Shown here one piece after another: positions 10,192-18,822 of a DNA stretch of 64,000 nucleotides. Each line of letters starts with the position of its first letter. Position 1 is the stretch's first letter. This stretch comes from Streptomyces sp. WAC08241 (GTDB lineage: Bacteria; Actinomycetota; Actinomycetes; Streptomycetales; Streptomycetaceae). The notes beneath the pieces are model-generated. The model was not told the origin of the DNA, did not search any database, and saw only the letters and a list, made by a program, of their open reading frames with translations. A program made the position numbers and the translations under genes. Location: NCBI GenBank assembly GCA_007858575.1, contig CP042279.1, positions 5,582,501 to 5,646,500 of the forward strand, written 5' to 3'.

Positions 10192-10299
10192 ATAAGAGCA
10201 ACCCCTGACGGGCATTTGTGACGAGACTCGCCTTCGTCCCGTGCCTCCCGCACCTCGTGCGCCCCACCCGTCACACGCCTCCGCACCCACCGGCGGGCG

Positions 10300-10311
10300 T
10301 ACCCACGGGTA
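10300..10311. promoter_or_regulatory. Second candidate operator TACCCACGGGTA
   Basis: Copy of the TACCCAC(C/G)GGTA motif, 35 bp upstream of the SseB-like gene's -10-like hexamer. With the copy at 10180 it flanks the divergent promoters and could place both genes under one regulator. Confidence 0.3.
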
Positions 10312-10345
10312 AGGGGCACGGGCCCCGGCGGCCCCCGCCGCTCGC

Positions 10346-10351
10346 TAGGCT
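10346..10351 (+). promoter_or_regulatory. -10-like TAGGCT of the SseB-like gene (possible leaderless start)
   Basis: TAGGCT fits the streptomycete -10 consensus and ends only six bases before the ATG at 10358. The expected transcription start would therefore coincide with the start codon. No Shine-Dalgarno sequence is present, which agrees with a leaderless mRNA. No clear -35 is visible. Confidence 0.35.
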
Positions 10352-10357
10352 GGGGCC

Positions 10358-10869
10358 ATGTACGGATACGGCCAGCACGCGGACGGTAGTGCCGCCCAGC
10401 AGTAGTACATCCCGCCCCAGCAGGGCGGGATGCAGGCCGGTGCGCCGGGGGCATGCAGGGCGGCGTGCAGGGCGGTTACGGGCAGCAGGCCCCGCTCTAC
10501 CCGGAGCCCTCGCCGCCCTCCCTCGCGGACGCCGTGCGCGCCTTCACCACCGGCACCCTGGCCGCCGAGGACTTCCAGCAGATCTTCGCCACCTCCAAGG
10601 TCTACTGCCCGCGCGGCGACAACCCCGGCTTCCTGGCCCTGCACAACACCCAGCAGCCGGTCATCCCCATGTTCACCTCGCTCAAGGAGCTGCGGCGGTA
10701 CGCGGGCAAGGAGTCGAAGTACTTCGTGATCACCGGCGCCGAGGTGATCGACCTGCTGCCGACCGGCTACGGCTTCGTCCTCGACATGGAGGGCGACCAC
10801 CGCATGGTCTTCGACGCGAAGGCCGTGGAGCAGATGGTCGACTTCGCGATGCGGCGGATGTACGGCTGA
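10358..10869 (+). CDS. SseB-family protein with Gln-rich N-terminus
   Basis: The conserved part (AFTTGTLAAEDFQQIFATSK, YCPRGDNPGFLALHNTQQPV, IPMFTSLKELRRYAGKESKY, VIDLLPTGYGFVLDMEGDHR) is an SseB-like domain of about 120 residues, ending MRRMYG. The likely full start is ATG 10358 (MYGYGQHADGSAAQQ), directly behind a TAGGCT -10. That frame has an in-frame TAG at 10403-10405 inside a CAG run and needs one extra base near 10447. If both are read errors the protein has a Gly/Gln-rich tail typical of the group. If not, translation would start at ATG 10453 (MQGGVQGGYGQQAPL). Biochemical role unknown. A strong hairpin follows the gene. Confidence 0.75.
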
Positions 10870-10885
10870 GCGCGCCCGGCGCGAG

Positions 10886-10923
10886 GACGGGCCCGGCCCC
10901 CGGAACGGGGTGCCGGGCCCGTC
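10886..10923 (+). terminator. Hairpin terminator after the SseB-like gene
   Basis: GACGGGCCCGGC (10886-10897) pairs perfectly with GCCGGGCCCGTC (10912-10923) around a 14-base loop. It lies between convergent genes, 16 bp after the SseB-like stop and 58 bp before the gcvH stop, so it may serve both. There is no U-tract, as is usual in streptomycetes. Confidence 0.75.
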
Positions 10924-10981
10924 CGTGTGCGTACGGTGCCTGCGCGCGTGCGCACGCCGGGGTCGCTCCGCCCCTGCTCGG

Positions 10982-11367
10982 CTACTCGGCGACGTACTCC
11001 TCGTACTGCGCGGCGCTGAGCAGCCCGTCGAGGGCGCCCGCGTCGTCGGGCTCGACCTCGAAGAGCCAGCCGTCGCCGTACGGGTCGTTGTTGACCAGGT
11101 CGGGATCGGTGTCGAGCTCGCCGTTCACGGCGGTCACCCGGCCGGAGAGCGGCGCGTACAGCTCGGAGACCGCCTTGACCGACTCCAGGTTGCCGGCCGG
11201 GTCCCCGCCTCCACCCGGTCGCCCGCCTTCGGGTTCTCCACGAACACGATGTCCCCGAGCTGCATCTGCGCGTGGTCGGTGATGCCGACGCGGACGCGTC
11301 CGCCGTCCCGCTTCTCCACCCACTCGTGTTCCTTCGTGTACTTCAGGTGCTCGGGCGTGGACGACAT
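10982..11367 (-). CDS. gcvH: Glycine cleavage system H protein
   Basis: Lipoyl carrier of the glycine cleavage complex, 128 residues as usual. It shuttles the aminomethyl group between the P, T and L proteins. Start MSSTPEHLKYTKEHEWVEK; the biotinyl/lipoyl fold GITDHAQMQLGDIVFVENPK leads to the lipoyl lysine in NLESVKAVSELYAPLSG. It ends GLLSAAQYEEYVAE. One base is missing near 11207 in a C run. gcvT, gcvP and glyA are not adjacent in this window. I saw no glycine riboswitch in the 200 bp upstream. Confidence 0.96.
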
Positions 11368-11525
11368 GCGGGCTCCTCGGGCCGTCGGGGCGCCGGGCGG
11401 GGCGCCCGGCGGAGCTAGCGTGCCCGAACGGCCGGGGCGCGGAGGGCTCCCTCACCCGTACGGATGAACGGCTTCAGGACAGCCCGGGAATTCCTCCCCG
11501 CCGGGCCGCGTTCCGGGTGGCAGAA

Positions 11526-11541
11526 AGTTCAGCGTTCAACT
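11526..11541. promoter_or_regulatory. Imperfect palindrome AGTTCAGCGTTCAACT upstream of pirin
   Basis: A 6-4-6 palindrome (AGTTCA/TCAACT) 37 bp before the pirin ATG. It matches GGTTTAAGATTCAACC (reverse complement of 50845-50860) in front of the LLM monooxygenase gene, giving the shared form RGTTYARNRTTCAACY. MarR-type regulators bind sites of this kind. Confidence 0.45.
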
Positions 11542-11578
11542 AAAGTGGACGCGCAAGGTCGCCCAAGGAGGTCCCGCC

Positions 11579-12542
11579 ATGCCCGCCGTGACTGTCGAGA
11601 ACCCGCTCACCCTGCCGCGCGTCGCCGCCCCCGCCGACGCCCCGGCCCGCCCCGTGCTCGCCGTGACCACGGCCCCTCCGGCTTCGAGGGAGAGGGCTTC
11701 CCGGTCCGCCGGGCCTTCGCGGGGATCAACCACCAGTACCTCGACCCGTTCATCATGATGGACCAGATGGGTGAGGTGGAGTACGCGCCCGGAGAGCCCA
11801 AGGGCACGCCCTGGCACCCCCACCGCGGCTTCGAGACCGTCACCTACATCATCGACGGCACCTTCGACCACCAGGACTCCCAGGGCGGTGGCGGCACCAT
11901 CACCAACGGCGACACCCAGTGGATGACCGCCGGCGCCGGCCTCCTGCACATCGAGGCCCCGCCGGAGTCCCTCGTCGTCAGCGGCGGCCTCTTCCACGGC
12001 CTCCAGCTCTGGGGTGAACCTGCCGGCCGCCGACAAGATGATGGCCCCCGCTACCAGGACATCCGCGGCGGCCAGGTCCAGCTCCTCACCTCCCCCGACG
12101 GCGGCGCGCTGCTCCGCGTTATCGCGGGCGAGCTCGACGGCCACGAGGGCCCCGGCATCACCCACACCCCGATCACGATGATCCACGCCACCCTGCGCGT
12201 CCCGGCGCCGAGATCGTCCTTCCCTGGCGGGAGGACTTCAACGGCCTCGCGTACGTGCTCGCGGGCCGCGGCACCGTCGGCGCCGAGCGGCGGCCGGTCC
12301 ACACCGGCCAGACCGCCGTCTTCGGCAAGGGCGGCGCCCTGACCGTCCGCGCCGACGAGAAGCAGGACGGCAACACCCCGGACCTGGAGGTCGTCCTCCT
12401 CGGCGGGCGCCCGATCCGCGAGCCCATGGCCCACTACGGCCCGTTCGTCATGAACACCCAGGCCGAACTGCGCCAGGCCTTCGAGGACTTCCAGGCGGGC
12501 CGCCTCGGCACGATCCCGGCGGTCCACGGGATGGGCGAGTAA
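11579..12542 (+). CDS. Pirin-family protein
   Basis: Bicupin of about 322 residues. The N-terminal cupin holds the metal ligands in GTPWHPHRGFETVTYIIDGT (HxH) and the later QWMTAGAGLLHIEAPPE (His, Glu). Then follow FHGLQLWVNLPAADKMMAPR (after one repair) and the C-terminal cupin ending FEDFQAGRLGTIPAVHGMGE. Bacterial pirins are nuclear-pirin homologues; some have quercetinase activity and others interact with metabolic enzymes. The ATG follows AAGGAGG at eight bases. Breaks near 11672, 12015 and 12213. The upstream palindrome suggests MarR-type control shared with the flavin monooxygenase operon at 49.1-50.8 kb. Confidence 0.93.
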
Positions 12543-12723
12543 CGAGGACGGGGGTACGGGGCCGGGGCGCGCGCTCGGGCCCCGTACGCGTACCCGGTCC
12601 CGCGCCGGGTCCCGTACCCGTACCCGTACCCGGTCCGCACCCGCGACCGTCCGCTGACGCCCCGTCACCCGTACGGGCCGTCAGCGCGCGACGGCGCGCC
12701 GGGCGGCGTGGTCCGGTGGTCGG
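12543..12723. other. Intergenic region with GTACCC repeats
   Basis: No gene seen. Several direct GTACCC units lie at 12588-12632, and ACCCGG/CCGGGT inverted pairs near 12593-12610 could fold as the pirin terminator. Confidence 0.4.
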
Positions 12724-13820
12724 GTGCAGACGCCCACCGCCCGACCGCTCCTCCCCGAAGCCGCCCGCCGGGTCGCCGCCTGGTGCGTCGTCCTGCTGCT
12801 CGTCGCCGGGGTCGCCGCCGTCGGCATCCGGCTCTGCGTCGTCCTCAAGACGGCCGTCACGCCCGTCCTGCTCGCGATCCTCGGCACCGCCCTCCTCGGC
12901 CCCCTCTACCGGCGCCTGCTGCGGATGAAGGTCCGGAAGTCCCTCGCCGCCGGGCTCACCGTCCTCGCCGTCCTCGCGGTCGTCGGCGGCGCCACGTACA
13001 TCGTCGTCGCCGCCCTCATCGACACCGGCGACCAGATCGTCGCCTCGCTCCGGCAGGCCGCCGAGGACATCGCGAAGCACTTCGGCGCGGCCGGGACCTC
13101 CCTCGACGACCTCAGCAGGAACGCCGGGGACCTCTCAGGAAGTTCGGCGGCACCGCCGCCTCCGGGGTGATCTCCGGCATCAGCGTCGTCGGGGAGCTGA
13201 TCGCCACCGCCGTCCTCGCGCTGCTCCTGATCTTCTTCTTCCTCCGCGACTCCGACCGGGCCGCCGGGGCCCTGCGCTCCTCGTCCCCCGCACGACCGGC
13301 GACACCGTCGAGGCCATGGCCCGCCGCGCCTTCGAGGCCGTCGAGGGCTTCATGCGCGGCACGACGTTCATCGCCCTCGTCGACGCGACCCTCATCGGCA
13401 CCGGACTGCTCGTGCTGCGCGTGCCGGGGCGGTCGGGCTCGCGGCGCTCGTCTTCGTCACCGCGTACATCCCCTACCTCGGCGCCTTCCTCTCCGGCGCG
13501 GTCGCGGTCCTCGTCGCCCTCGCGGACCGCGGCTTCGTCATCGCCCTGTGGGCGCTCGGGGTGGTCCTCGCCGTCCAGGTCATCGAGGGCACCTGCTCCA
13601 GCCCATGGTGCAGAGCAGGACCGTCCACATGCACCCGGCCGCCGTCATGCTCGCGATCACGGCCGGCGCCTCCGTCGCGGGCATCCTCGGCATGCTCCTC
13701 GCCGTCCCCCTGACGGCCGCGGCGACGGGGTGCTGGGGAGCTGCGGAGCCGGTACGGGTCGGGGACGGCCGCCCCGAGGCCCCCGAGGCCCCCGACGCGC
13801 CCCACGGGCCCGGGGCCTAG
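12724..13820 (+). CDS. AI-2E-family (PerM-like) transporter
   Basis: Polytopic membrane protein of about 366 residues with the family's layout. Two N-terminal helices (AAWCVVLLLVAGVAAVGIRL, AVTPVLLAILGTALLGPLYR) are followed by a helix (SLAAGLTVLAVLAVVGGATY) and a periplasmic helical part (DTGDQIVASLRQAAEDIAKH). Paired helices come next (LIATAVLALLLIFFFLRDSD), then the conserved GAFLSGAVAVLVALADRGFV and EGTLLQPMVQSRTVHMHPAA regions. Some members export the quorum signal AI-2, others are Na+/H+ antiporters; which applies is unclear. Start GTG 12724. At least four frame breaks (13137, 13290, 13430, 13590 and probably 13730). The C-terminal tail and stop are therefore uncertain. Confidence 0.82.
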
Positions 13821-13823
13821 GCC

Positions 13824-15939
13824 CTACCCGCAGCAGCCCTCCGTCGTCCCCGGCTCGTTCAGCTCGAACCAGATCGACTTGCCCTCGCCGCGCGGGTCGA
13901 CCCCCACGCGTGCGCCAGCATCTCCATCAGGACCAGGCCGCGCCCGCTGGACGCCATCTCGCCCGGCCGGCGCCGGTGCGGCAGCTCGTCGCTGGTGTCG
14001 GAGACCTCCACGCGCAGCCGCCGGGACGTCCCGTCGCAGGCGACCTCCGCGACCAGGAGCGCGTCGCCGTCCGTGTGGACGAGGACGTTGGTGACCATCT
14101 CGGAGACCATCAGGACCGCCGAGTCGAGCTGGTCCTCGTCCGCCCAGTCGTGCAGGAGCTGCCGCACCTGCTCCCGCGCCTCCGCGATCCGCTCCGGCTC
14201 CGCCTGGGCGATCGTCATCAGGGTGCGGCGCGGGGCCTCCTGTACGGTTCCGGCGGGGCGACGGGAGAGCAGCAGGACGGCGATGTCGTCCTCGCGCCGG
14301 TCCGCGAGCGGGCCCGTGGTGTGGTGCGAGCCGGGCCCGTGGACGGCCTCCACGAGGATGTCGGCGAGCTCCTCCAGGTCCTCGCCGTCGTGGGACTCCA
14401 GCAGCTTCCTGACCCGCTCCCAGCCGGTGTCCAGGTCGTGCCCGCCGGTCTCCAGGAGCCCGTCGGTGCAGATCATCAGGGTCTCGCCGGGGTCGAGGGC
14501 GATCCGGGTGGTGGGGTAGTCGGTGTCGGGCTCGACGCCGAGGGCAGGCCGCCGGCCGTGGGCCGCAGCAGCACCGTCCCGTCGTTCGTCCGCACCGCCG
14601 GGTCCGGGTGCCCCGCCCGCGCGATGTCCACCGTCCCCGTCTCCAGGTCGACCTCCAGGTACAGGCAGGTCGCGAACCGCGGCCCGTGCTCGGTCTCCCC
14701 GTCGTCGCCGTCCGTGATCCCGTACAGGAAGCGCGAGGCCCGGGAGAGGACCGCGTCCGGCCGGTGCCCCTCGGAGGCGTACGCGCGCAGGGCGATCCGC
14801 AACTGCCCCATCAGGCCGGCCGCCCGCACGTCGTGCCCCTGCACGTCCCCGATGACCAGGGCGACCCGGCCCGCGCCGCCCCCGGCGGGGCGCGAGGCGC
14901 CGCCGGGCAGCCGGATCATGTCGTACCAGTCGCCGCCGACCTGGAGTCCGCCGCCGGTCGGCACGTACCGCGCGGCCACCCGCAGGCCTGGGATCCCCGG
15001 TCCCAGGACCGGCATCATCGTCCGCTGGAGGCCGAGGGACAGCTCGCGCTCCGACTCGGCCACGCCCGCACGTGCGAGGGCCTGCGCCAGCATCCGCGCC
15101 ACCGTCGTCAGCACCGAGCGCTCGTCGGGCGTGAAGGCCACCGGGTGCTTGAAGGCCGCCATCCAGGCGCCCAGCGTGCGCCCGGCGACGACCAGCGGCA
15201 CGAAGGCCCACGAGCGGCGCCCGAAGCGCTGGGCGAGCGGCCAGGTCACGGGAAGCGGCGCAGGTACTCCTCGGGCGACGGCAGGTAGATCGCCCGGCCC
15301 GTGCGGACCACCTCGGCCGCCGGGTAGTCGGTGTCGAGCGCCATCGACGCGAAGGGCCCTCGTCGTCGTGGCTCTGCCCGTGGTGCCCGATGACCGTCAG
15401 CCGGTCGCCCGCGACCCCGAAGACGGCGAGCCCGTCCGGCGAGAAGCCCGGCATGGACAGGGAGGCGGCCACCCGCAGCACCTCGGCCGTCGACCGCGCC
15501 TCGGCGAGCGCCCGGCCCGCGTCGAGCAGGAAGGCCTCGCGGGAGCGGCGCCAGTCGCCGGTGACCGGGGTGCGGACGGCGGTGCCCGGCGCCGGCTCGG
15601 CGACCTCCTGGAGGGTGCCGACGAGCTGGTGGTCGTTCCCTCGACCAGCGGCCTGGACCGGCTCCGTACGGTACGGATCACCCGTCCGTGCTCGTCCATG
15701 ATCCGCAGCCGGGACTCGGCGAGGGTGCCCTCGGCGACGGCGAGGCTCACCACCCCGTCGATCTCGTTCCAGTCGACCGGATGGAAACGGGAGCGTACGG
15801 CCGCCTCGCTGAGCCGCACGCGCTCGGCGGGCAGCCCGAGCAGCCGGGCCGCCTCGGCGTCGAGCGAAACGGTCCCGGACGCGTTGTCCCAGCGCCACAG
15901 GCCGGTCGCGATCGCGGCCAGGACGTCCTCGGTGCGCAT
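13824..15939 (-). CDS. PAS-GAF-SpoIIE phosphatase with C-terminal HATPase (RsbW-like) domain
   Basis: About 706 residues. PAS-like domain (about 1-120: GLWRWDNASGTVSLDAEAAR); GAF domain (about 150-300: FLLDAGRALAEARSTAEVLR to GAWMAAFKHPVAFTPDERSV); SpoIIE/PP2C phosphatase (about 320-540) with metal Asp motifs ALVIGDVQGHDVRAAGLMGQ and MICTDGLLETGGHDLD; and a HATPase_c anti-sigma-type kinase domain (about 560-690: ENV-like Asn in MVSEMVTNVLVHTDGDALLV, ASSGRGLVLMEMLA). Such proteins regulate anti-anti-sigma/anti-sigma switches in stress and development. The C-terminal kinase domain could phosphorylate an antagonist that the SpoIIE domain dephosphorylates. At least five frame breaks. Its stop is 3 bp from the convergent transporter's stop. 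Confidence 0.9.
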
Positions 15940-16011
15940 TGCCCCACTTTATGAATATCGGACCGCGGGTCGCCACCGACGGTGTCCGGGGAGCGATCCC
16001 GGCCCGGCCGG

Positions 16012-16017
16012 TAGGCT
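16012..16017 (+). promoter_or_regulatory. -10-like TAGGCT upstream of aspS
   Basis: TAGGCT, 59 bp before the aspS ATG, fits the vegetative streptomycete -10. No convincing -35 at 17-18 bp. The 137-bp gap to the divergent phosphatase gene contains no ORF. Confidence 0.3.
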
Positions 16018-16076
16018 GGGAAACCTTGACACCGTCAAGCCCTTCACCATCGATCCCGAAGACTGGATGAACGACG

Positions 16077-17886
16077 ATGCATCGGTACAGGTCCCACACC
16101 TGCGGCGAGCTCCGCGCCTCTGACGTCGGCACCGACGTCCGGCTGAGCGGCTGGCTGCACAATCGGCGCGACCTGGGCGGCATCCTCTTCATCGATCTGC
16201 GCGACCACTACGGCATCACGCAGCTCGTCGCCCGGCCCGGCACCGCCGCGTACGAGGCGCTCGACAAGCTGACCAAGGAGTCCGTCGTCCGCGTCGACGG
16301 CAAGGTCGTCTCGCGCGGCGCGGAGAACGTCAACGCCGAGCTGCCCACCGGCGAGGTCGAGGTCGAGGTCGCGGAGGTCGAGATCCTGGGCGCCGCCCAG
16401 CAGATCCCCTTCACCATCAACGCCGACGACGGCGTCAACGAGAGCGGCGCCTGGAGTACCGCTTCTCGACCTGCGCCGCGAGCGCATGCACCGCAACATC
16501 ATGCTGCGCTCGGCCGTCATCGCCGCCATCCGCTCCAAGATGGTGGCCCTCGGCTTCAACGAGATGGCGACCCCGATCCTCACCGCGACCTCCCCGAGGG
16601 CGCCCGCGACTTCGTCGTCCCGTCCCGTCTGAACCCGGGCAAGTTCTACGCGCTGCCGCAGGCCCCGCAGCAGTTCAAGCAGCTCCTGATGATCTCGGGC
16701 TTCGACCGCTACTTCCAGATCGCGCCCTGCTTCCGCGACGAGGACGCCCGCGCCGACCGCTCGCCGGGCGAGTTCTACCAGCTCGACGTCGAGATGAGCT
16801 TCGTCGAGCAGGAGGACGTCTTCCAGCCGATCGAGAAGCTCATGACGGAGCTCTTCGAGGAGTTCGGCGGCGGCCGCCACGTCACCTCGCCGTTCCCGCG
16901 GATCCCGTTCCGCGAGTCGATGCTGAAGTACGGCAACGACAAGCCGGACCTGCGCACCTCGCTCGAACTGGTCGACCTCACCGACGTGTTCGCGCACTCC
17001 GAGTTCAAGGCGTTCGCCGGCAGCACGTGCGCGCGCTCGCCGTCCCGGACACCGGCGACCAGCCGCGCAAGTTCTTCGACGGCCTCGGCGACTACGCGAT
17101 CTCGCTCGGCGCGAAGGGCCTGGCCTGGATCCGCGTCGGCGAGGGCGGTGCCCTCACCGGCCCGATCGCCAAGTTCCTCACCGAGGAGAACGTCAAGGTC
17201 CTCACCGAGCGCCTGGGCCTGAGTCGGCCACGCCGTCTTCTTCGGCGCCGGCGAGTTCGACGAGGTCTCCAAGATCATGGGCCCGGTCCGGGTCGAGGCC
17301 GCCAAGCGCGCCGGGCAGTTCGAGGAGAACGTCTTCGCTTCGCGTGGATCGTGGACTTCCCGATGTACGAGAAGGACGAGGAGACCGGCAAGGTCGACTT
17401 CTCGCACAACCCGTTCTCGATGCCGCAGGGCGGCCTGGAGGCCCTGGAGACCCAGGACCCGCTGGACGTCCTCGGCTGGCAGTACGACATCGTCTGCAAC
17501 GGCATCGAGCTCTCCTCCGGCGCGATCCGGAACCACGAGCCCGACATCATGTTCAAGGCCTTCGAGATCGCGGGCTACTCCCGCGAGACCGTCGAGACCG
17601 AGTTCGCGGGCATGCTCCGCGCCTTCCAGTTCGGCGCCCGCCGCACGGCGGCATCGCCCCGGGCGTGGACCGCATCGTCATGCTCCTCGCGGACGAGCCC
17701 AACATCCGCGAGACCATCGCCTTCCCCCTCAACGGCAACGCCCAGGACCTCATGATGGGCGCCCCCACGGAACTGGAGGAGGCCCGCCTGCGCGAGCTGA
17801 ACATCCAGCTCCGCAAGCCGGTCGAGTCGAAGCCGGTCGAGGGCCGCCCGGTGACGGAGGCCGTGCATCCGGACGCGGCGCGGTAG
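16077..17886 (+). CDS. aspS: Aspartyl-tRNA synthetase (bacterial type)
   Basis: Class II synthetase charging tRNA-Asp (or tRNA-Asp/Asn if the organism uses the amidotransferase route), about 600 residues. N-terminal OB-fold anticodon domain (GWLHNRRDLGGILFIDLRDH). Class II motif 2 FQIAPCFRDEDARADRSPGE; the bacterial GAD insertion lies between about 300 and 420 (LAVPDTGDQPRKFFDGLGDY). Motif 3 is GGIAPGVDRIVMLLADEPNI. At least five one-base losses (near 16440, 16475, 16592, 17025, 17225, 17337, 17640) split this essential gene into pieces, strong evidence that the shifts are read errors. A 13-bp hairpin follows the stop. Confidence 0.96.
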
Positions 17887-17903
17887 CACTACCCGCTCGT
17901 ACG

Positions 17904-17938
17904 AAGGGCCCGGAACTTCAAGCAGGTTCCGGGCCCTT
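17904..17938. terminator. Bidirectional terminator aspS / immunity gene
   Basis: AAGGGCCCGGAAC (17904-17916) pairs over 13 bp with GTTCCGGGCCCTT (17926-17938), loop of nine, followed by T-rich bases on both strands. It lies between the convergent aspS and RHS-immunity stops. Confidence 0.9.
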
Positions 17939-17970
17939 TGCGCATTCTGATCGCCGCCGCCCGCCCCCTT

Positions 17971-18413
17971 CTACCGAAGGTGCTGGACGACGATCCAGTA
18001 CTCGTATTCCTCTTCTGTCACAGCACACACCACCCGCCCGTCCATCGACATCGCGACAAAGTCCAACCCCTCCTCGGCCCTCGCGAGCCGTGGTGCCAGC
18101 TCTGCGCCGGGTACCCACTTCACCACGACCCAGCCGAAGGCGGACGAGCCAGATCCAGAAATGCTGAGAAGAAAGGAGTTTCCCTCGCCGAAAAGTCCGT
18201 TATGGGTGGCCTGTGTGTACCACTGCCGGTCCACCTCCTGGAGGGCTTCCGGATGGCTCAAAGGGACCTCGGCGACGGGCTGGACCTCCCAGTTGGCCAC
18301 ACTCTGCATCGCCTCGATAACGGAGGGAACGCCGACGGGGCCGGGTCGCCGGAGACCGTCAGACCAGTGGCGGTCATACGGTTGAACCAGGCACTCCTTG
18401 TTGGATCAGCCAT
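17971..18413 (-). CDS. Putative immunity protein of the RHS toxin
   Basis: About 147 residues, read MADPTRSAWFNRMTATGLTV from ATG 18413 with one base restored in a C run near 18339, then EAMQSVANWEVQPVAEVPLS, FLLSISGSGSSAFGWVVVKW and the end EEEYEYWIVVQHLR. The start overlaps the toxin stop by eight bases, the standard toxin-immunity order. The G+C is visibly lower than in the flanking genes. I do not recognise an immunity family. The size, acidity of the C-terminal half and position make it the likely neutraliser of the toxin tip. An alternative is an unrelated small protein transferred with the tip. Confidence 0.6.
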
Positions 18414-18822
18414 GTGTGCGAAATTCATTGTTTATAAAAAGATGATGGTCTCCTTCTGTTTTGTTGATTTTCGCGTACCGTTCCATGTCTCTGTAACTTG
18501 CATTGTCCCAACCGAAGTTCACAAAGGTGCGGTCAGGTTCGCCCTTGGGTTTGCCTGCATGGAAGTGAGGTCCTGCTGGGTCGCCCGTGTGTTCCACCAC
18601 GACACGTGATCCCTGAGGCGTCTCGTACTGCCGGAAGATACCCCAATGTGAATTCTCCGAAGAGTACACGTATCCCGGACTGTGCTTTCTCGTGATGTCG
18701 GGACCGACCTCCCATTCGGCCCAGAACTCTGCCTCGCCGGGTTTGACACCCGCCAGTTCATAGGCAGCTTGTCTGGCTTCCTCACGCGTTTCGAACGGTT
18801 CGAGTGCTCACCTCTGGGTGGG
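18406..18822 (-). other. Toxin tip domain (possible HNH-EHHH-like nuclease)
   Basis: The last 138 or so residues after the RHS core: ETREEARQAAYELAGVKPGE, GPDITRKHSPGYVYSSENSH, VVVEHTGDPAGPHFHAGKPK and TEGDHHLFINNEFRTHG. The order E-H ... H-F-H ... H-H and the REEA-type helix in front recall HNH/endonuclease VII toxins of the EHHH group, but I cannot confirm this by alignment. Base composition drops, and codons rare in streptomycetes (ATA, AAT, AAA, CTT) appear, unlike the shell. Confidence 0.45.

Noticed and set aside
11368..11578. Glycine riboswitch upstream of gcvH
   Set aside because: The region has a GCGCCGGGC/GCCCGGCG hairpin but not the conserved glycine-aptamer core.
16077..17886. 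Programmed frameshifting or pseudogene in aspS
   Set aside because: Five or more shifts in an essential gene, all of the same G/C-run kind and shared by most long genes, point to read errors. No slippery site plus pseudoknot pattern seen.
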